Assembly (NCBI GenBank): GCA_016210825.1
Contig: JACQTM010000147.1
Coordinates: 1 to 9,085 of the forward strand
Reading direction: 5' to 3'
Source: Hyphomicrobiales bacterium
Lineage (GTDB): Bacteria; Pseudomonadota; Alphaproteobacteria; Rhizobiales; Xanthobacteraceae
Length of the DNA: 9,085 nucleotides
A program made the translations under genes and the position numbers. Under the pieces are notes generated by a model. The model saw only the letters and a program-made list of their open reading frames with translations, was not told the DNA's origin and did no database searches. How positions within the stretch are numbered: position 1 is the first letter of the stretch; each line of letters opens with the position of its first letter. Below, piece after piece: positions 1 to 7,087 of this stretch.

Positions 1-3000
1 ATCGTCGTGCATGACGCTGACAAAAATGTCGTCGCCGTGGCGCCGAAGGCGGAAGTCAGCGTCTCCGGTACCAGCCTGTTGATGGGTCGACTGCGCGCTA
101 GGCGCTTGAGCCTCGTCGGGGCGGAGCTTGCGGTTCGCATTGAGCGCGACGGGCAAGTGACGATCTCCGCCGGCGCCGACAAGACCCCGCTCGCGATCAC
201 GCCGGCAATCGTCAAATCGGCAGCGCAGCGCGCCGCCGCGGCCGCCGCCGCGCGCAGCCGGCATGAAAACAAGAGCAATACGGATGCCGCGCCGGGCGCA
301 TCTGCAGCGCCCGCACCCAGGGCGACTGACAAGGAGATCGTGACGCCCGCTCAGCATTTCGCCGCCTTCCTGGCCTGGGTGGATAGTATCGGTGCCGCCG
401 GTGAGGACAGCGAGAAGCTAGATGAGGTCGGTCTCATCGACGGCAATCTAACCGTTGATGACCAACGCACCGAACGCAAGTGGACTTTCGAACAAATCGA
501 TCTCAGCCTCACCCGGCCGCGACGTGGCGCCATGCGGATTAGCATTGGTTCCAACAATCCTGAGCGGCCGTGGCTTCTCACCGCGTCGATCGCGCCAAGT
601 GGCTACGACCGGCGCGCGATTCAGATCGAGGCTCGCAAGGTTTCGATTAAGGAATTGCTGCTCGCCGCGCGCCTCGACGAAGGGCGTTATCAGGTCGATA
701 TCCCGCTTTCGGCCGTCGTTCGCGCCGAGATCGGGACCGACGGACAACCGCGATTGATAGAAGGTCGCATCGTCGCCGATGCAGGTTCGGTCGGCGAAAT
801 CGACCGGGCGGACAGTTTGTTCACCATCGACCGCGCCGAATTCAATCTCGATTGGGACGCCGGACGCCGAAGCTTGATCGTGCCGTTCCAGATCCTGTCC
901 GGTGGAAATCGTATCACATTGCTCGCGCGGGCCGACGCACCGCAAGAACCCGCCGCGCCTTGGCGCATTACGCTAACTGGCGGCTCGGCGGTGCTCACGG
1001 CTGGCGGCCAGGCAGAGGAGCCGCCGCTCATTCTCAATCGCATTCTCATACGCTCGCGCTTCGAGACGGCGTTACGGCGCTTCGAAGTCGAGCATGGCGA
1101 GGTGGGGATGGGTGATCTCGGCGTGGCGTTTTCTGGCAGTCTCGAAATGGCGAACGGCGAACCGCGCCTGACCGCGGGACTCGCTGGAACTCAGATGACG
1201 GTGTCTGCGCTTAAGCGCATATGGCCCGTCTTCGTCACGCCGAAAGTCCGCACTTGGGTACTCGATCATGTCGGCACCGGCGCCGTAGAGCGTCTCGTCA
1301 TCGCCGCCAACGCCCCAATCGAGACGATGAAGGAAGACGGTCCGCCATTACCCGACGGCGGATTGTCGATCGAGCTTGTCACCAACAGCACCGTGATCCG
1401 TCCGATCGACGGCTTACCGCCGATCCGCGATGCGGAACTAACGACGCGTGTTCTCGGCCGTAATGTAATCGTCTCGCTCAGCCGCGGCACTATCGAGCTG
1501 CCGTCCGGGCGCAAGCTCGCGATGACCAATGGTGTGTTCGAGGTACCCGATACATTCCCAAAATCACCGCCGGCGCGCGCGCGCTTTCGGACCGAGGGGC
1601 CAGTGCCCGCGGCGGCTGAATTGCTGGGCATGGAGCGTTTGCGCGATGCCTCGGGCGCGCCAGTCGACCCAGCAACCAGCCGTGGCACGCTCACCGGGCA
1701 CGTCACGGTCAATCTCCCGATCCAGAAGGAGCTGCCGCCGGGCACCGCTAAATACAATATGAATATCGATGTGGCGAACTTCGCCGCCGAGCGCATGGTG
1801 CTCGGACAAAAGGTCGAGGCGGCAGCGTTGCGCGTCAACGCCGGAACCGACAGTTATCAAATCAAGGGCGACGTGAAGATCAACGGCACGCCGGCTACGC
1901 TCGACTTTCGTAAGAACCGCACCGATGCCGGAGCCGACGTGCGGATCGCGGCGACCCTGGATGAAGCCGCGCGCGCGCGTTTTGGTTTCGATTTTGGCAG
2001 TGCATTGAGCGGACCTGTTCCAATCAAGCTCGCCGGCAAAATTACGCCCGAACAGAATTCGCAATTTAGCGTCGATGCCGATCTGTCGCGGGCGACGATC
2101 GAGAATCTGCTGCCCGGCTGGAGCAAGTCCGCCGGCAAGCCGACACGCATTACCTTTGCAATGTTGAGTAAGCCGCAAGCGACGCGTTTCGACGATCTGA
2201 CCATCGAGGGCTCCGGCGTCCTCGTGCGCGGTAGCATCGAGATGGATGCATCCGGCGAGGTGCAGAGCGCGAATTTTCCCGTCTTCGCCTTGTCTGACGG
2301 TGATAAAGCCACAATCAAGGCCGACCGCGGCAATGACGGCACGCTGCGCGTAACCATGCGCGGCGACGTTTATGACGGCCGCGGTTTCGTCAAGGCGACC
2401 ATCGGCACAACGCCGCCCGGGCAGAAGACAAAGCATCACACCGATCTTGATCTCGATGTGCGCCTCGGCGCGGTCGCAGGCTTCAATGGCGAGGCGCTGC
2501 GCGGCGTCGAGATGAAGATTGGCCGCCGTGGTGGCCAGCTTCGCAATTTTGTACTCAATGCCAAGATCGGCCGCGATACACCGTTTACCGGCGATCTGCG
2601 GCGGCTGCCGACTGGCCGGCAGGTAATGAACTTCGAGACCGCCGATGCCGGTTCACTGTTCCGTTTCACCGATACCTATGCGCGGGTGAATGGCGGTCAG
2701 CTCGTTGCCTATATGGATCCGCCGACGCCGGAAAACGCCCCACAGGAGGGCGTGCTCAACATTCGCGATTTTTCCATCAAGGGCGAGCCCGCGCTCGATA
2801 AGGTTGTCGCCGGTGCATCGAACAACAAAACCCAAGGCGTTGATTTTTCGCGTATGCGCGTCGATTTTACCCGCGTGCCCGGCAAGCTCACGATCCGCGA
2901 CGGCGTTGTGCGCGGCCCAGTGATCGGCGCCACCATCGACGGCCAAATCGATTTCGTGAAAAACGACGTACGCATGCGCGGCACGTTCGTGCCGCTCTAC

Positions 3001-3237
3001 GGCCTCAACAATGCATTCGGCCAGATTCCGATCGTTGGTCTTTTCCTCGGCGGGAGCAACGAAGGGCTTGTGGGCATCACCTACGAGGTGGTTGGGCCGC
3101 CGAACGCGCCGATCCTGCGCGTCAATCCGATCTCGGCGATCGCGCCTGGATTGCTTCGCAAGTTCTTCGAATTCCCAGCATCGGAGCCGCCTACCGGTCA
3201 GGTTCCCGTTCCATCGGCACGGAGTGACGCGCGCTAG
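1..3237 (+). CDS. AsmA/YhdP-like (DUF3971-type) large envelope protein, 5' partial
   Basis: The reading frame is open from base 1 to a TAG at 3235-3237, giving about 1078 visible residues. The true start is upstream, since the sequence begins inside a beta-rich domain and no signal or membrane anchor is seen. Counting from the GTG at 7, an Ala-rich, probably disordered linker lies at about residues 70-110. A long repetitive beta-strand region follows, including a WPVFVTPKVRTWV segment near 406 typical of the DUF3971/YhdP group. The C-terminus (about 960-1065) is AsmA-like: GTFVPLYGLNNAFGQIP, then GLFLGG, NEGL and NPISAIAPG. AsmA/YhdP/TamB relatives are envelope proteins anchored in the inner membrane, thought to form hydrophobic grooves that carry phospholipid to the outer membrane; that role here is inferred by family. 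The gene converges on tyrS, with 9 bases between stops. Family assignment is good; exact function is not established. Confidence 0.85.
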   Translation: MVVHDADKNVVAVAPKAEVSVSGTSLLMGRLRARRLSLVGAELAVRIERDGQVTISAGADKTPLAITPAIVKSAAQRAAAAAAARSRHENKSNTDAAPGASAAPAPRATDKEIVTPAQHFAAFLAWVDSIGAAGEDSEKLDEVGLIDGNLTVDDQRTERKWTFEQIDLSLTRPRRGAMRISIGSNNPERPWLLTASIAPSGYDRRAIQIEARKVSIKELLLAARLDEGRYQVDIPLSAVVRAEIGTDGQPRLIEGRIVADAGSVGEIDRADSLFTIDRAEFNLDWDAGRRSLIVPFQILSGGNRITLLARADAPQEPAAPWRITLTGGSAVLTAGGQAEEPPLILNRILIRSRFETALRRFEVEHGEVGMGDLGVAFSGSLEMANGEPRLTAGLAGTQMTVSALKRIWPVFVTPKVRTWVLDHVGTGAVERLVIAANAPIETMKEDGPPLPDGGLSIELVTNSTVIRPIDGLPPIRDAELTTRVLGRNVIVSLSRGTIELPSGRKLAMTNGVFEVPDTFPKSPPARARFRTEGPVPAAAELLGMERLRDASGAPVDPATSRGTLTGHVTVNLPIQKELPPGTAKYNMNIDVANFAAERMVLGQKVEAAALRVNAGTDSYQIKGDVKINGTPATLDFRKNRTDAGADVRIAATLDEAARARFGFDFGSALSGPVPIKLAGKITPEQNSQFSVDADLSRATIENLLPGWSKSAGKPTRITFAMLSKPQATRFDDLTIEGSGVLVRGSIEMDASGEVQSANFPVFALSDGDKATIKADRGNDGTLRVTMRGDVYDGRGFVKATIGTTPPGQKTKHHTDLDLDVRLGAVAGFNGEALRGVEMKIGRRGGQLRNFVLNAKIGRDTPFTGDLRRLPTGRQVMNFETADAGSLFRFTDTYARVNGGQLVAYMDPPTPENAPQEGVLNIRDFSIKGEPALDKVVAGASNNKTQGVDFSRMRVDFTRVPGKLTIRDGVVRGPVIGATIDGQIDFVKNDVRMRGTFVPLYGLNNAFGQIPIVGLFLGGSNEGLVGITYEVVGPPNAPILRVNPISAIAPGLLRKFFEFPASEPPTGQVPVPSARSDAR

Positions 3238-3246
3238 AGATCATGC

Positions 3247-4500
3247 CTACACCGGCTTGAGTAGGGCGTGACGCTTTTTTCCGAGTGAGAGTTTGATCAC
3301 ACCTTCCGGCGTCAAATCGCGTGCGGTGAGCACAAGCTTTTCGTCGGTCACGGCGACGTCGTTGACGCGCAAGCCCCCGCCTTTGATCTGACGGCGCGCT
3401 TCACTGGTAGAATAAACGAAGCCCGCGCGCACTGCAGCGGTGAGCACGCCGTAGCCGGCGTCGAGATTGTCGCGCGGGAATTCGATGGTCGGCAGCGTCT
3501 CGGCAAGGGTACCTTCCTCGAAAGTCTTCCGCGCGGTTTCCTCGGCGCTTTTTGCAGCGTCCCGCCCATGCACTAGCGCTGTCGCCTCTGTCGCCAGGAC
3601 TTTCTTGGCCTCGTTGAGTTCCTGGCCTTGAAGGGCCGCGAGCCGCTTGATCTCGTCGAGCGGCAACACCGTGAACAGCTTAAGGAAACGCTCAACGTCG
3701 CCGTCCTCGGTGTTGCGCCAAAACTGCCAATAGTCGTACGGACTCACCATGTCGGCGTTGAGCCACACCGCGCCGGCGGCGGTTTTGCCCATCTTTGCTC
3801 CTGACGAAGTCGTAAGCAGCGGCGAGGTGAGAGCGAACAACTGCGCATTCAACATCCGGCGGCCGAGATCGATGCCGTTGACGATATTGCCCCATTGATC
3901 CGAGCCGCCCATCTGCAGCACGCAGCCAAAACGCTTATGAAGCTCGACGAAGTCGTAGGCTTGCAGGATCATGTAATTGAATTCGAGAAACGACAATTCG
4001 TGCTGCCGCTCGAGGCGCAATTTTACCGAGTCGAAGGACAGCATGCGGTTGACCGAGAAGTGGCGGCCGACGTCGCGCAGAAAGTCGATGTAATTGAGCG
4101 TATTCAGCCACTCAGCGTTATTAGCCATGATGGCGCCGCCGGTCGCGCGGCCAAAATCAAGGAAGCGCGAGAACACCGCTTTGATGCCGACGAGGTTCTG
4201 GCCGATCATCTCGTCGGTTAGGATTTTCCGGCTCTCGTCCTTGCCGGACGGATCGCCGACGCGGGTTGTGCCGCCGCCCATCAGCGCGATTGGCCGGTGT
4301 CCGGTTTGCTGCATCCAATAGAGCATCATGATCGGCAACAGTGAGCCGACATGGAGAGACGGCGCGGTGCAGTCGAAGCCGATATAGGCGGTGATGCGCT
4401 GCGACTTCGCCAGCGCGTCGAGATCCGCGGGCTCGGAGACCTGGTGGATAAAGCCCCGGCTCGAGAGCACGTTGAGCAATTCGGATTTGTAAACGGTCAT
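3247..4500 (-). CDS. tyrS: Tyrosyl-tRNA synthetase (TyrRS)
   Basis: This encodes a 417-residue class I aminoacyl-tRNA synthetase that charges tRNA-Tyr with tyrosine in the cytoplasm. The Rossmann catalytic domain carries the HIGH-type signature as HVGS (residues 50-53), GDPSGK (82-87), the tyrosine-pocket segment QMGGSDQWGN (196-205), and the KMSKS loop as KMGKT (236-240; E. coli has KFGKT). An S4-like RNA-binding domain fills about 353-410 (EARRQIKGGGLRVN). Length is normal for the bacterial family and no key motif is broken. The ATG at 4498-4500 gives a natural N-terminus, although the ribosome binding site is weak (an AGG very close to the start). The gene is divergent from anmK; tyrS and anmK are also near neighbours in E. 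coli, so the linkage is old. It ends 9 bases from the stop of the convergent AsmA-like gene. Confidence 0.97.
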   Translation of the reverse strand: MTVYKSELLNVLSSRGFIHQVSEPADLDALAKSQRITAYIGFDCTAPSLHVGSLLPIMMLYWMQQTGHRPIALMGGGTTRVGDPSGKDESRKILTDEMIGQNLVGIKAVFSRFLDFGRATGGAIMANNAEWLNTLNYIDFLRDVGRHFSVNRMLSFDSVKLRLERQHELSFLEFNYMILQAYDFVELHKRFGCVLQMGGSDQWGNIVNGIDLGRRMLNAQLFALTSPLLTTSSGAKMGKTAAGAVWLNADMVSPYDYWQFWRNTEDGDVERFLKLFTVLPLDEIKRLAALQGQELNEAKKVLATEATALVHGRDAAKSAEETARKTFEEGTLAETLPTIEFPRDNLDAGYGVLTAAVRAGFVYSTSEARRQIKGGGLRVNDVAVTDEKLVLTARDLTPEGVIKLSLGKKRHALLKPV

Positions 4501-4575
4501 CGACCTATCATATCGCCTGATTTCGGCGGGTGGTGTATCAGTTTCAGTCAGGGATTCAAACGTGGGGCGGGAACA
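4501..4575. promoter_or_regulatory. Divergent tyrS/anmK promoter region
   Basis: This 75-base gap must carry the start signals of tyrS (leftward) and probably anmK (rightward). On the minus strand a TATGAT hexamer (4507-4512) resembles a -10 element but sits only six bases before the tyrS ATG, so if real it would give a leaderless or nearly leaderless transcript. On the plus strand a TATCAT lies at 4506-4511. I see no good -35 partner for either and no tRNA-like T-box leader, so exact promoter positions are uncertain. A G-rich stretch (GGGGCGGG, 4564-4571) just before the anmK start may serve as its ribosome binding site. Confidence 0.35.
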
Positions 4576-5739
4576 TTGCGGACTTATCGCGCCATCGGGC
4601 TAATGAGCGGCACGTCGCTCGACGGCGTCGATGTAGCGCTGATCGAGACCGACGGCGAAACCATAGTTCGCTTCGGACCGAGTGCCGTTCATGACTACAG
4701 CGAAAACGAGGTGCGCGTACTTCGTAAGGCGTTCGAAGCAGCGCGCACCTTGCGCGATCGAACAGTGCGGCCGGGCATATTGGCCAAAGCCGAGCAGATC
4801 GTAAACGCAACTCATGAGGCCGCAGTTCAGATCTTCCTTGACGCCAACAATGTCGGCCATGGAACGATTGACGTGATCGGATTCCACGGCCAGACAGTGT
4901 TACACCGTCCCGATATTCGATTGACCGTGCAGATCGGCGACGGGGCTGCGCTCGCCGCGCGTTTTCGCATCCCGGTGGTTTACGATTTTCGCGCGGCCGA
5001 TGTCGCAGCGGGAGGGCAGGGCGCGCCGCTCGTTCCGGTCTATCACCATGCGCTGGCACAAACGCTGGAACGACCGCACCCGATCGCGGTTCTCAACGTG
5101 GGCGGCGTCGCCAATGTCACCGTGATCGACGGCGTGCCCGATCCGTTTGCCTGCGACACCGGACCGGGTAATGCACTGATCGACGATTTTTTCCGCACAC
5201 GTGCCGGTGCGACACGCGACGATGGTGGCGCTGCCGCCGCACGCGGGACCGTGGATGATGCAGCCGTGTCGCGCGTTCTGACGCACCCCTTCTTCGCGGC
5301 GAAACCACCGAAGTCACTCGATCGTAACGAATTCCGCGAATGGGTCGCGGACAAAGCCAAACTTGCAGACAAGAGCATTGCCGATGGCGCGGCAACGCTG
5401 ACCGCGATCACGACCACGTCGGTCGCGATGATTGTCAAGCATCTGCCGCGTGCGCCGAAGACCTGGATCGTGGCTGGCGGTGGGACAAGCAACGCCACGC
5501 TGATGCGCATGCTTGCCGAGCGCCTTGCACCCGCGACCGTTGAAACCGCGAACGCGGCCGGCTGGAGTGCCGATGCTCTTGAGGCGCAGGCATTTGCCTA
5601 TCTCGCAGTACGCTCGTTACGCGGACTGCCGCTGACATTTCCGACGACGACGGGGGTAAGCCAGCCGACGATGGGGGGTGTTTATGTTGGCGGTGAATAT
5701 GGCCATGCCAGCGAAGACCTACGGCGGCCCGAGGGGTAA
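4576..5739 (+). CDS. anmK: Anhydro-N-acetylmuramic acid kinase
   Basis: AnmK uses ATP to open and phosphorylate 1,6-anhydro-MurNAc released during cell wall turnover, giving MurNAc-6-phosphate for peptidoglycan recycling in the cytoplasm. From the TTG at 4576 the protein has 387 residues, close to the roughly 370 of E. coli AnmK. Visible landmarks are the phosphate-binding GLMSGTSLDGVD (8-19), GFHGQTVLHRP (102-112), YDFRAADVAAGGQGAPLVP (136-154), LNVGGVAN (173-180), the DTGPGN motif with the likely catalytic Asp194 (194-199), VAGGGTSN (299-306) and a C-terminal GVSQPTMGG (360-368). The frame stays open upstream to an ATG at 4351, but that stretch lies inside tyrS on the other strand and does not look like AnmK. 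The next ATG (4603) would cut the nucleotide motif. TTG with the G-rich stretch upstream is therefore the best start. The cupin gene follows after 24 bases, so the two are probably co-transcribed. Confidence 0.94.
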   Translation: MRTYRAIGLMSGTSLDGVDVALIETDGETIVRFGPSAVHDYSENEVRVLRKAFEAARTLRDRTVRPGILAKAEQIVNATHEAAVQIFLDANNVGHGTIDVIGFHGQTVLHRPDIRLTVQIGDGAALAARFRIPVVYDFRAADVAAGGQGAPLVPVYHHALAQTLERPHPIAVLNVGGVANVTVIDGVPDPFACDTGPGNALIDDFFRTRAGATRDDGGAAAARGTVDDAAVSRVLTHPFFAAKPPKSLDRNEFREWVADKAKLADKSIADGAATLTAITTTSVAMIVKHLPRAPKTWIVAGGGTSNATLMRMLAERLAPATVETANAAGWSADALEAQAFAYLAVRSLRGLPLTFPTTTGVSQPTMGGVYVGGEYGHASEDLRRPEG

Positions 5740-5752
5740 GATCGCTTATCAA

Positions 5753-5758
5753 GGGAGG
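5753..5758 (+). promoter_or_regulatory. Strong ribosome binding site of the cupin gene
   Basis: GGGAGG lies five bases before the ATG at 5764 and is a near-ideal Shine-Dalgarno sequence. It fixes the cupin start and so confirms that the unusual basic N-terminal tail is really translated. Confidence 0.8.
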
Positions 5759-5763
5759 AAACG

Positions 5764-6252
5764 ATGGCGAGCGTAAATAGGAAAACGAGGACCGCGACAA
5801 GATCTGGCCGCCAGAGTTCGAGCGCCAAGCGGCGCGCGACATCAAAACGCGCAGGACCGCCGCGACGGCGGCAAGCCTTTATCCACAGTCATTACCGCGA
5901 AGAGGATTTCGCGAGCGGCGGGTTGCGGCGTTACGCAAAATACCGCGATCTTGGGATCAGCAAGGCAACCCATGGCCTGGCTCGGGCCCATGTCATCCGC
6001 TTCGTTCCGCCGTTCCGTCCGGAAGAGGTCTCGATACGGCACTACCACGATGTCGATTTTCAGATGGTCTATGTGCTCAAAGGCTGGATCAAGACTGAAC
6101 TCGAGGGACAAGGTGCGATCACAATGCGTGCGGGCAGCAGCTGGATCCAGCCGCCGCGTATCAAGCATTCGGTTCTTGGTTATTCGGACGACTGTGAGGT
6201 GCTTGAAGTGATTCTTCCAGCCGACTTCGAAACGGTGATGCTCGATAAGTAA
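5764..6252 (+). CDS. Small cupin-domain protein with basic N-terminal tail
   Basis: This 162-residue protein has a single cupin barrel. Cupin motif 1 is clear: His93-x-His95, then Gln100 and Gly107 (HYHDVDFQMVYVLKG), matching the spacing of HxHx4Ex6G but with Gln in place of the usual Glu. Motif 2 is GSSWIQPP...H (124-135), with His135 as the third histidine ligand. A bound divalent metal is therefore plausible, but the substrate cannot be read from the sequence. The first 37 residues hold about 13 Lys/Arg, many Ser/Thr and almost no acidic residues, and look disordered. There is no internal Met until residue 101, and the strong ribosome binding site supports this start. The gene lies 24 bases after anmK, so an operon is likely, although a role in cell wall recycling is only inference. 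It could equally be a sugar or small-molecule binding or sensing cupin. Confidence 0.85.
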   Translation: MASVNRKTRTATRSGRQSSSAKRRATSKRAGPPRRRQAFIHSHYREEDFASGGLRRYAKYRDLGISKATHGLARAHVIRFVPPFRPEEVSIRHYHDVDFQMVYVLKGWIKTELEGQGAITMRAGSSWIQPPRIKHSVLGYSDDCEVLEVILPADFETVMLDK

Positions 6253-6291
6253 CGCCTACGCCGCGCTGGTGCGGCGGTCCGCTTTTAGGCG
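6253..6291. terminator. Stem-loop over the convergent cupin/hydrolase junction
   Basis: CGCCTA (6253-6258) pairs exactly with TAGGCG (6286-6291). Directly inside it, CGCCGC (6259-6264) pairs with GCGGCG (6271-6276) around a six-base loop. The two stems stack on the left arm and are separated by nine unpaired bases on the right. The structure starts right after the cupin stop and covers the hydrolase stop, as expected of a shared bidirectional end. No clean U-run follows on either strand, so it may block RNA decay or work with Rho rather than act as a classic intrinsic terminator. Confidence 0.4.
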
Positions 6292-6918
6292 CTTGTCAAG
6301 ATAAGCGCCGACGGCGGCCATCAATGTCTCGACCTTGCCGTCAAAGAAATGATTTGCGCCGGGCACGATCTTTTGTTCGATGACAATACCCTTCTGCGTC
6401 TTCAGCTTATCAACAAGCGTCGAGACGTCCTTATGCGGCACGACCGCGTCCTTGTCGCCATGGATGATCAAGCCGGACGACGGGCAGGGTGCGAGAAATG
6501 AAAAATCATAAAGATTGGCCGGCGGTGCGACGGAGATGAAGCCTTCGATCTCTGGCCGGCGCATCAGCAATTGCATGCCGATCCAGGCGCCGAACGAAAA
6601 GCCTGCGATCCAGCACGAGCGCGCCTCCGGATTGATCGACTGCGCCCAGTCGAGCGCCGAAGCTGCATCCGACAATTCGCCCATGCCGTGATCAAACGCG
6701 CCTTGGCTGCGACCGACGCCGCGGAAATTGAATCGGATCACCGAAAAATTGCGGTGCACGAAGGCATAGTAGAGCTGATAGACGATCTGGTGATTCATCG
6801 TCCCGCCGAATTGCGGGTGCGGATGCAGGATGATGGCGAGCGGCGCGTTTTTTTGAGCCGCGGGATGGTACCTGCCTTCAAGCCGGCCGGCGGGGCCGAC
6901 GAAGATGACCTCGGGCAT
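6256..6918 (-). CDS. Alpha/beta hydrolase (COG2945-like)
   Basis: This is a 220-residue serine hydrolase of the compact alpha/beta fold, similar to dienelactone-hydrolase-like and S15-like proteins common in Hyphomicrobiales. Counting from the ATG at 6916-6918, the nucleophile elbow is GFSFG with Ser108, the acid is probably Asp157 (GDKDAVVP, 154-161), and the base is His190 (GANHFF). The early HPHPQFGGTMNH segment (32-43) would form the oxyanion side of the pocket, and FNFRGVGRSQG (63-73) is typical. The frame extends 16 codons upstream to a TTG at 6966, but the ATG is preferred: MPEVIF is the familiar beginning and AAGG stands eight bases before it. No signal peptide is seen, so it is likely cytoplasmic. 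The substrate is unknown; the family includes esterases and acyl hydrolases. It is divergent from the suf genes and may share their control region. Confidence 0.88.
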   Translation of the reverse strand: MPEVIFVGPAGRLEGRYHPAAQKNAPLAIILHPHPQFGGTMNHQIVYQLYYAFVHRNFSVIRFNFRGVGRSQGAFDHGMGELSDAASALDWAQSINPEARSCWIAGFSFGAWIGMQLLMRRPEIEGFISVAPPANLYDFSFLAPCPSSGLIIHGDKDAVVPHKDVSTLVDKLKTQKGIVIEQKIVPGANHFFDGKVETLMAAVGAYLDKRLKADRRTSAA

Positions 6919-6920
6919 CG

Positions 6921-6926
6921 TTAGAA
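6921..6926 (+). promoter_or_regulatory. Lone TTAGAA half-site beside the hydrolase start
   Basis: TTAGAA sits two bases upstream of the hydrolase ATG. It belongs to a ten-base sequence, CGTTAGAACC (6919-6928), repeated exactly at 7014-7023 where it forms the left half of the perfect dyad. Its own right half is not conserved, so it may be a weak or vestigial protein-binding site, or chance. Confidence 0.25.
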
Positions 6927-7015
6927 CCTTGTCGGCCGCGTGCGGGCTGAACCAAGCCGCACGCAAGTCATTGCAGGGAGCGCGCTTGACGGCAGTAGCG
7001 GGTGTACGTAACTCG

Positions 7016-7030
7016 TTAGAACCATTCTAA
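7016..7030. promoter_or_regulatory. Predicted Irr operator (ICE box), TTAGAA-N3-TTCTAA
   Basis: A perfect 15-base palindrome, TTAGAA CCA TTCTAA, matches the form of the iron control element bound by Irr, the Fur-family heme-sensing regulator of Rhizobiales. It lies 138 bases before the desulfurase ATG and about 98 bases before the divergent hydrolase start. Its right half overlaps a -10-like TAAAAT (7028-7033), a layout that would suit repression. Irr builds up when iron is scarce, and iron-sulfur assembly genes are among its known targets, so binding here would lower suf expression in low iron. The match and context are seen directly; the regulator is inferred, and no irr gene is in view. 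Confidence 0.7.
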
Positions 7031-7033
7031 AAT
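7028..7033 (+). promoter_or_regulatory. Candidate -10 element for the suf operon
   Basis: TAAAAT matches the sigma-70 -10 consensus at five of six bases and overlaps the right half of the Irr-like dyad. No convincing -35 lies 16-18 bases upstream (TACGTA is the 17-base candidate). A TTGACG at 6986-6991 is a good -35, but its partner 17 bases on, TAACTC (7009-7014), is poor. Use of TAAAAT would give a leader of roughly 130 bases before the desulfurase. Confidence 0.25.
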
Positions 7034-7087
7034 AAGCATGCCGCCCCTTCGGCTTCAACCGCTGGGCGCGGGGCCGATTGGACGCGG

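Noticed and set aside
1564..2439. Long antisense open frame (291 codons) across the AsmA-like gene
   Set aside because: It is a shadow frame of GC-rich coding DNA: rich in Arg/Ala, no recognisable motif, and fully within a well-supported gene on the other strand. The frames at 448-945 (-) and 1266-1838 (-) are rejected for the same reason.
3266..3280. Possible intrinsic terminator for the AsmA-like gene (GCG/CGC then six T)
   Set aside because: The stem is only three pairs with a three-base loop; the run of T is explained by lysine codons at the tyrS 3' end.
4351..4575. In-frame N-terminal extension of anmK
   Set aside because: It overlaps the start of tyrS on the other strand and does not resemble AnmK; the family begins just before the GLMSGTS motif.
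6919..6966. TTG-started 16-codon extension of the alpha/beta hydrolase
   Set aside because: The ATG at 6918 has a better-spaced AAGG and a typical N-terminus; the extension would run over the divergent regulatory region.
7040..7053. Small hairpin GCCG...CGGC in the suf leader
   Set aside because: Only four pairs and no U-run; common by chance in GC-rich DNA. The GGCCG (7072-7076)/CGGCC (7092-7096) inverted repeat was set aside for the same reason, and no riboswitch fold is recognisable.
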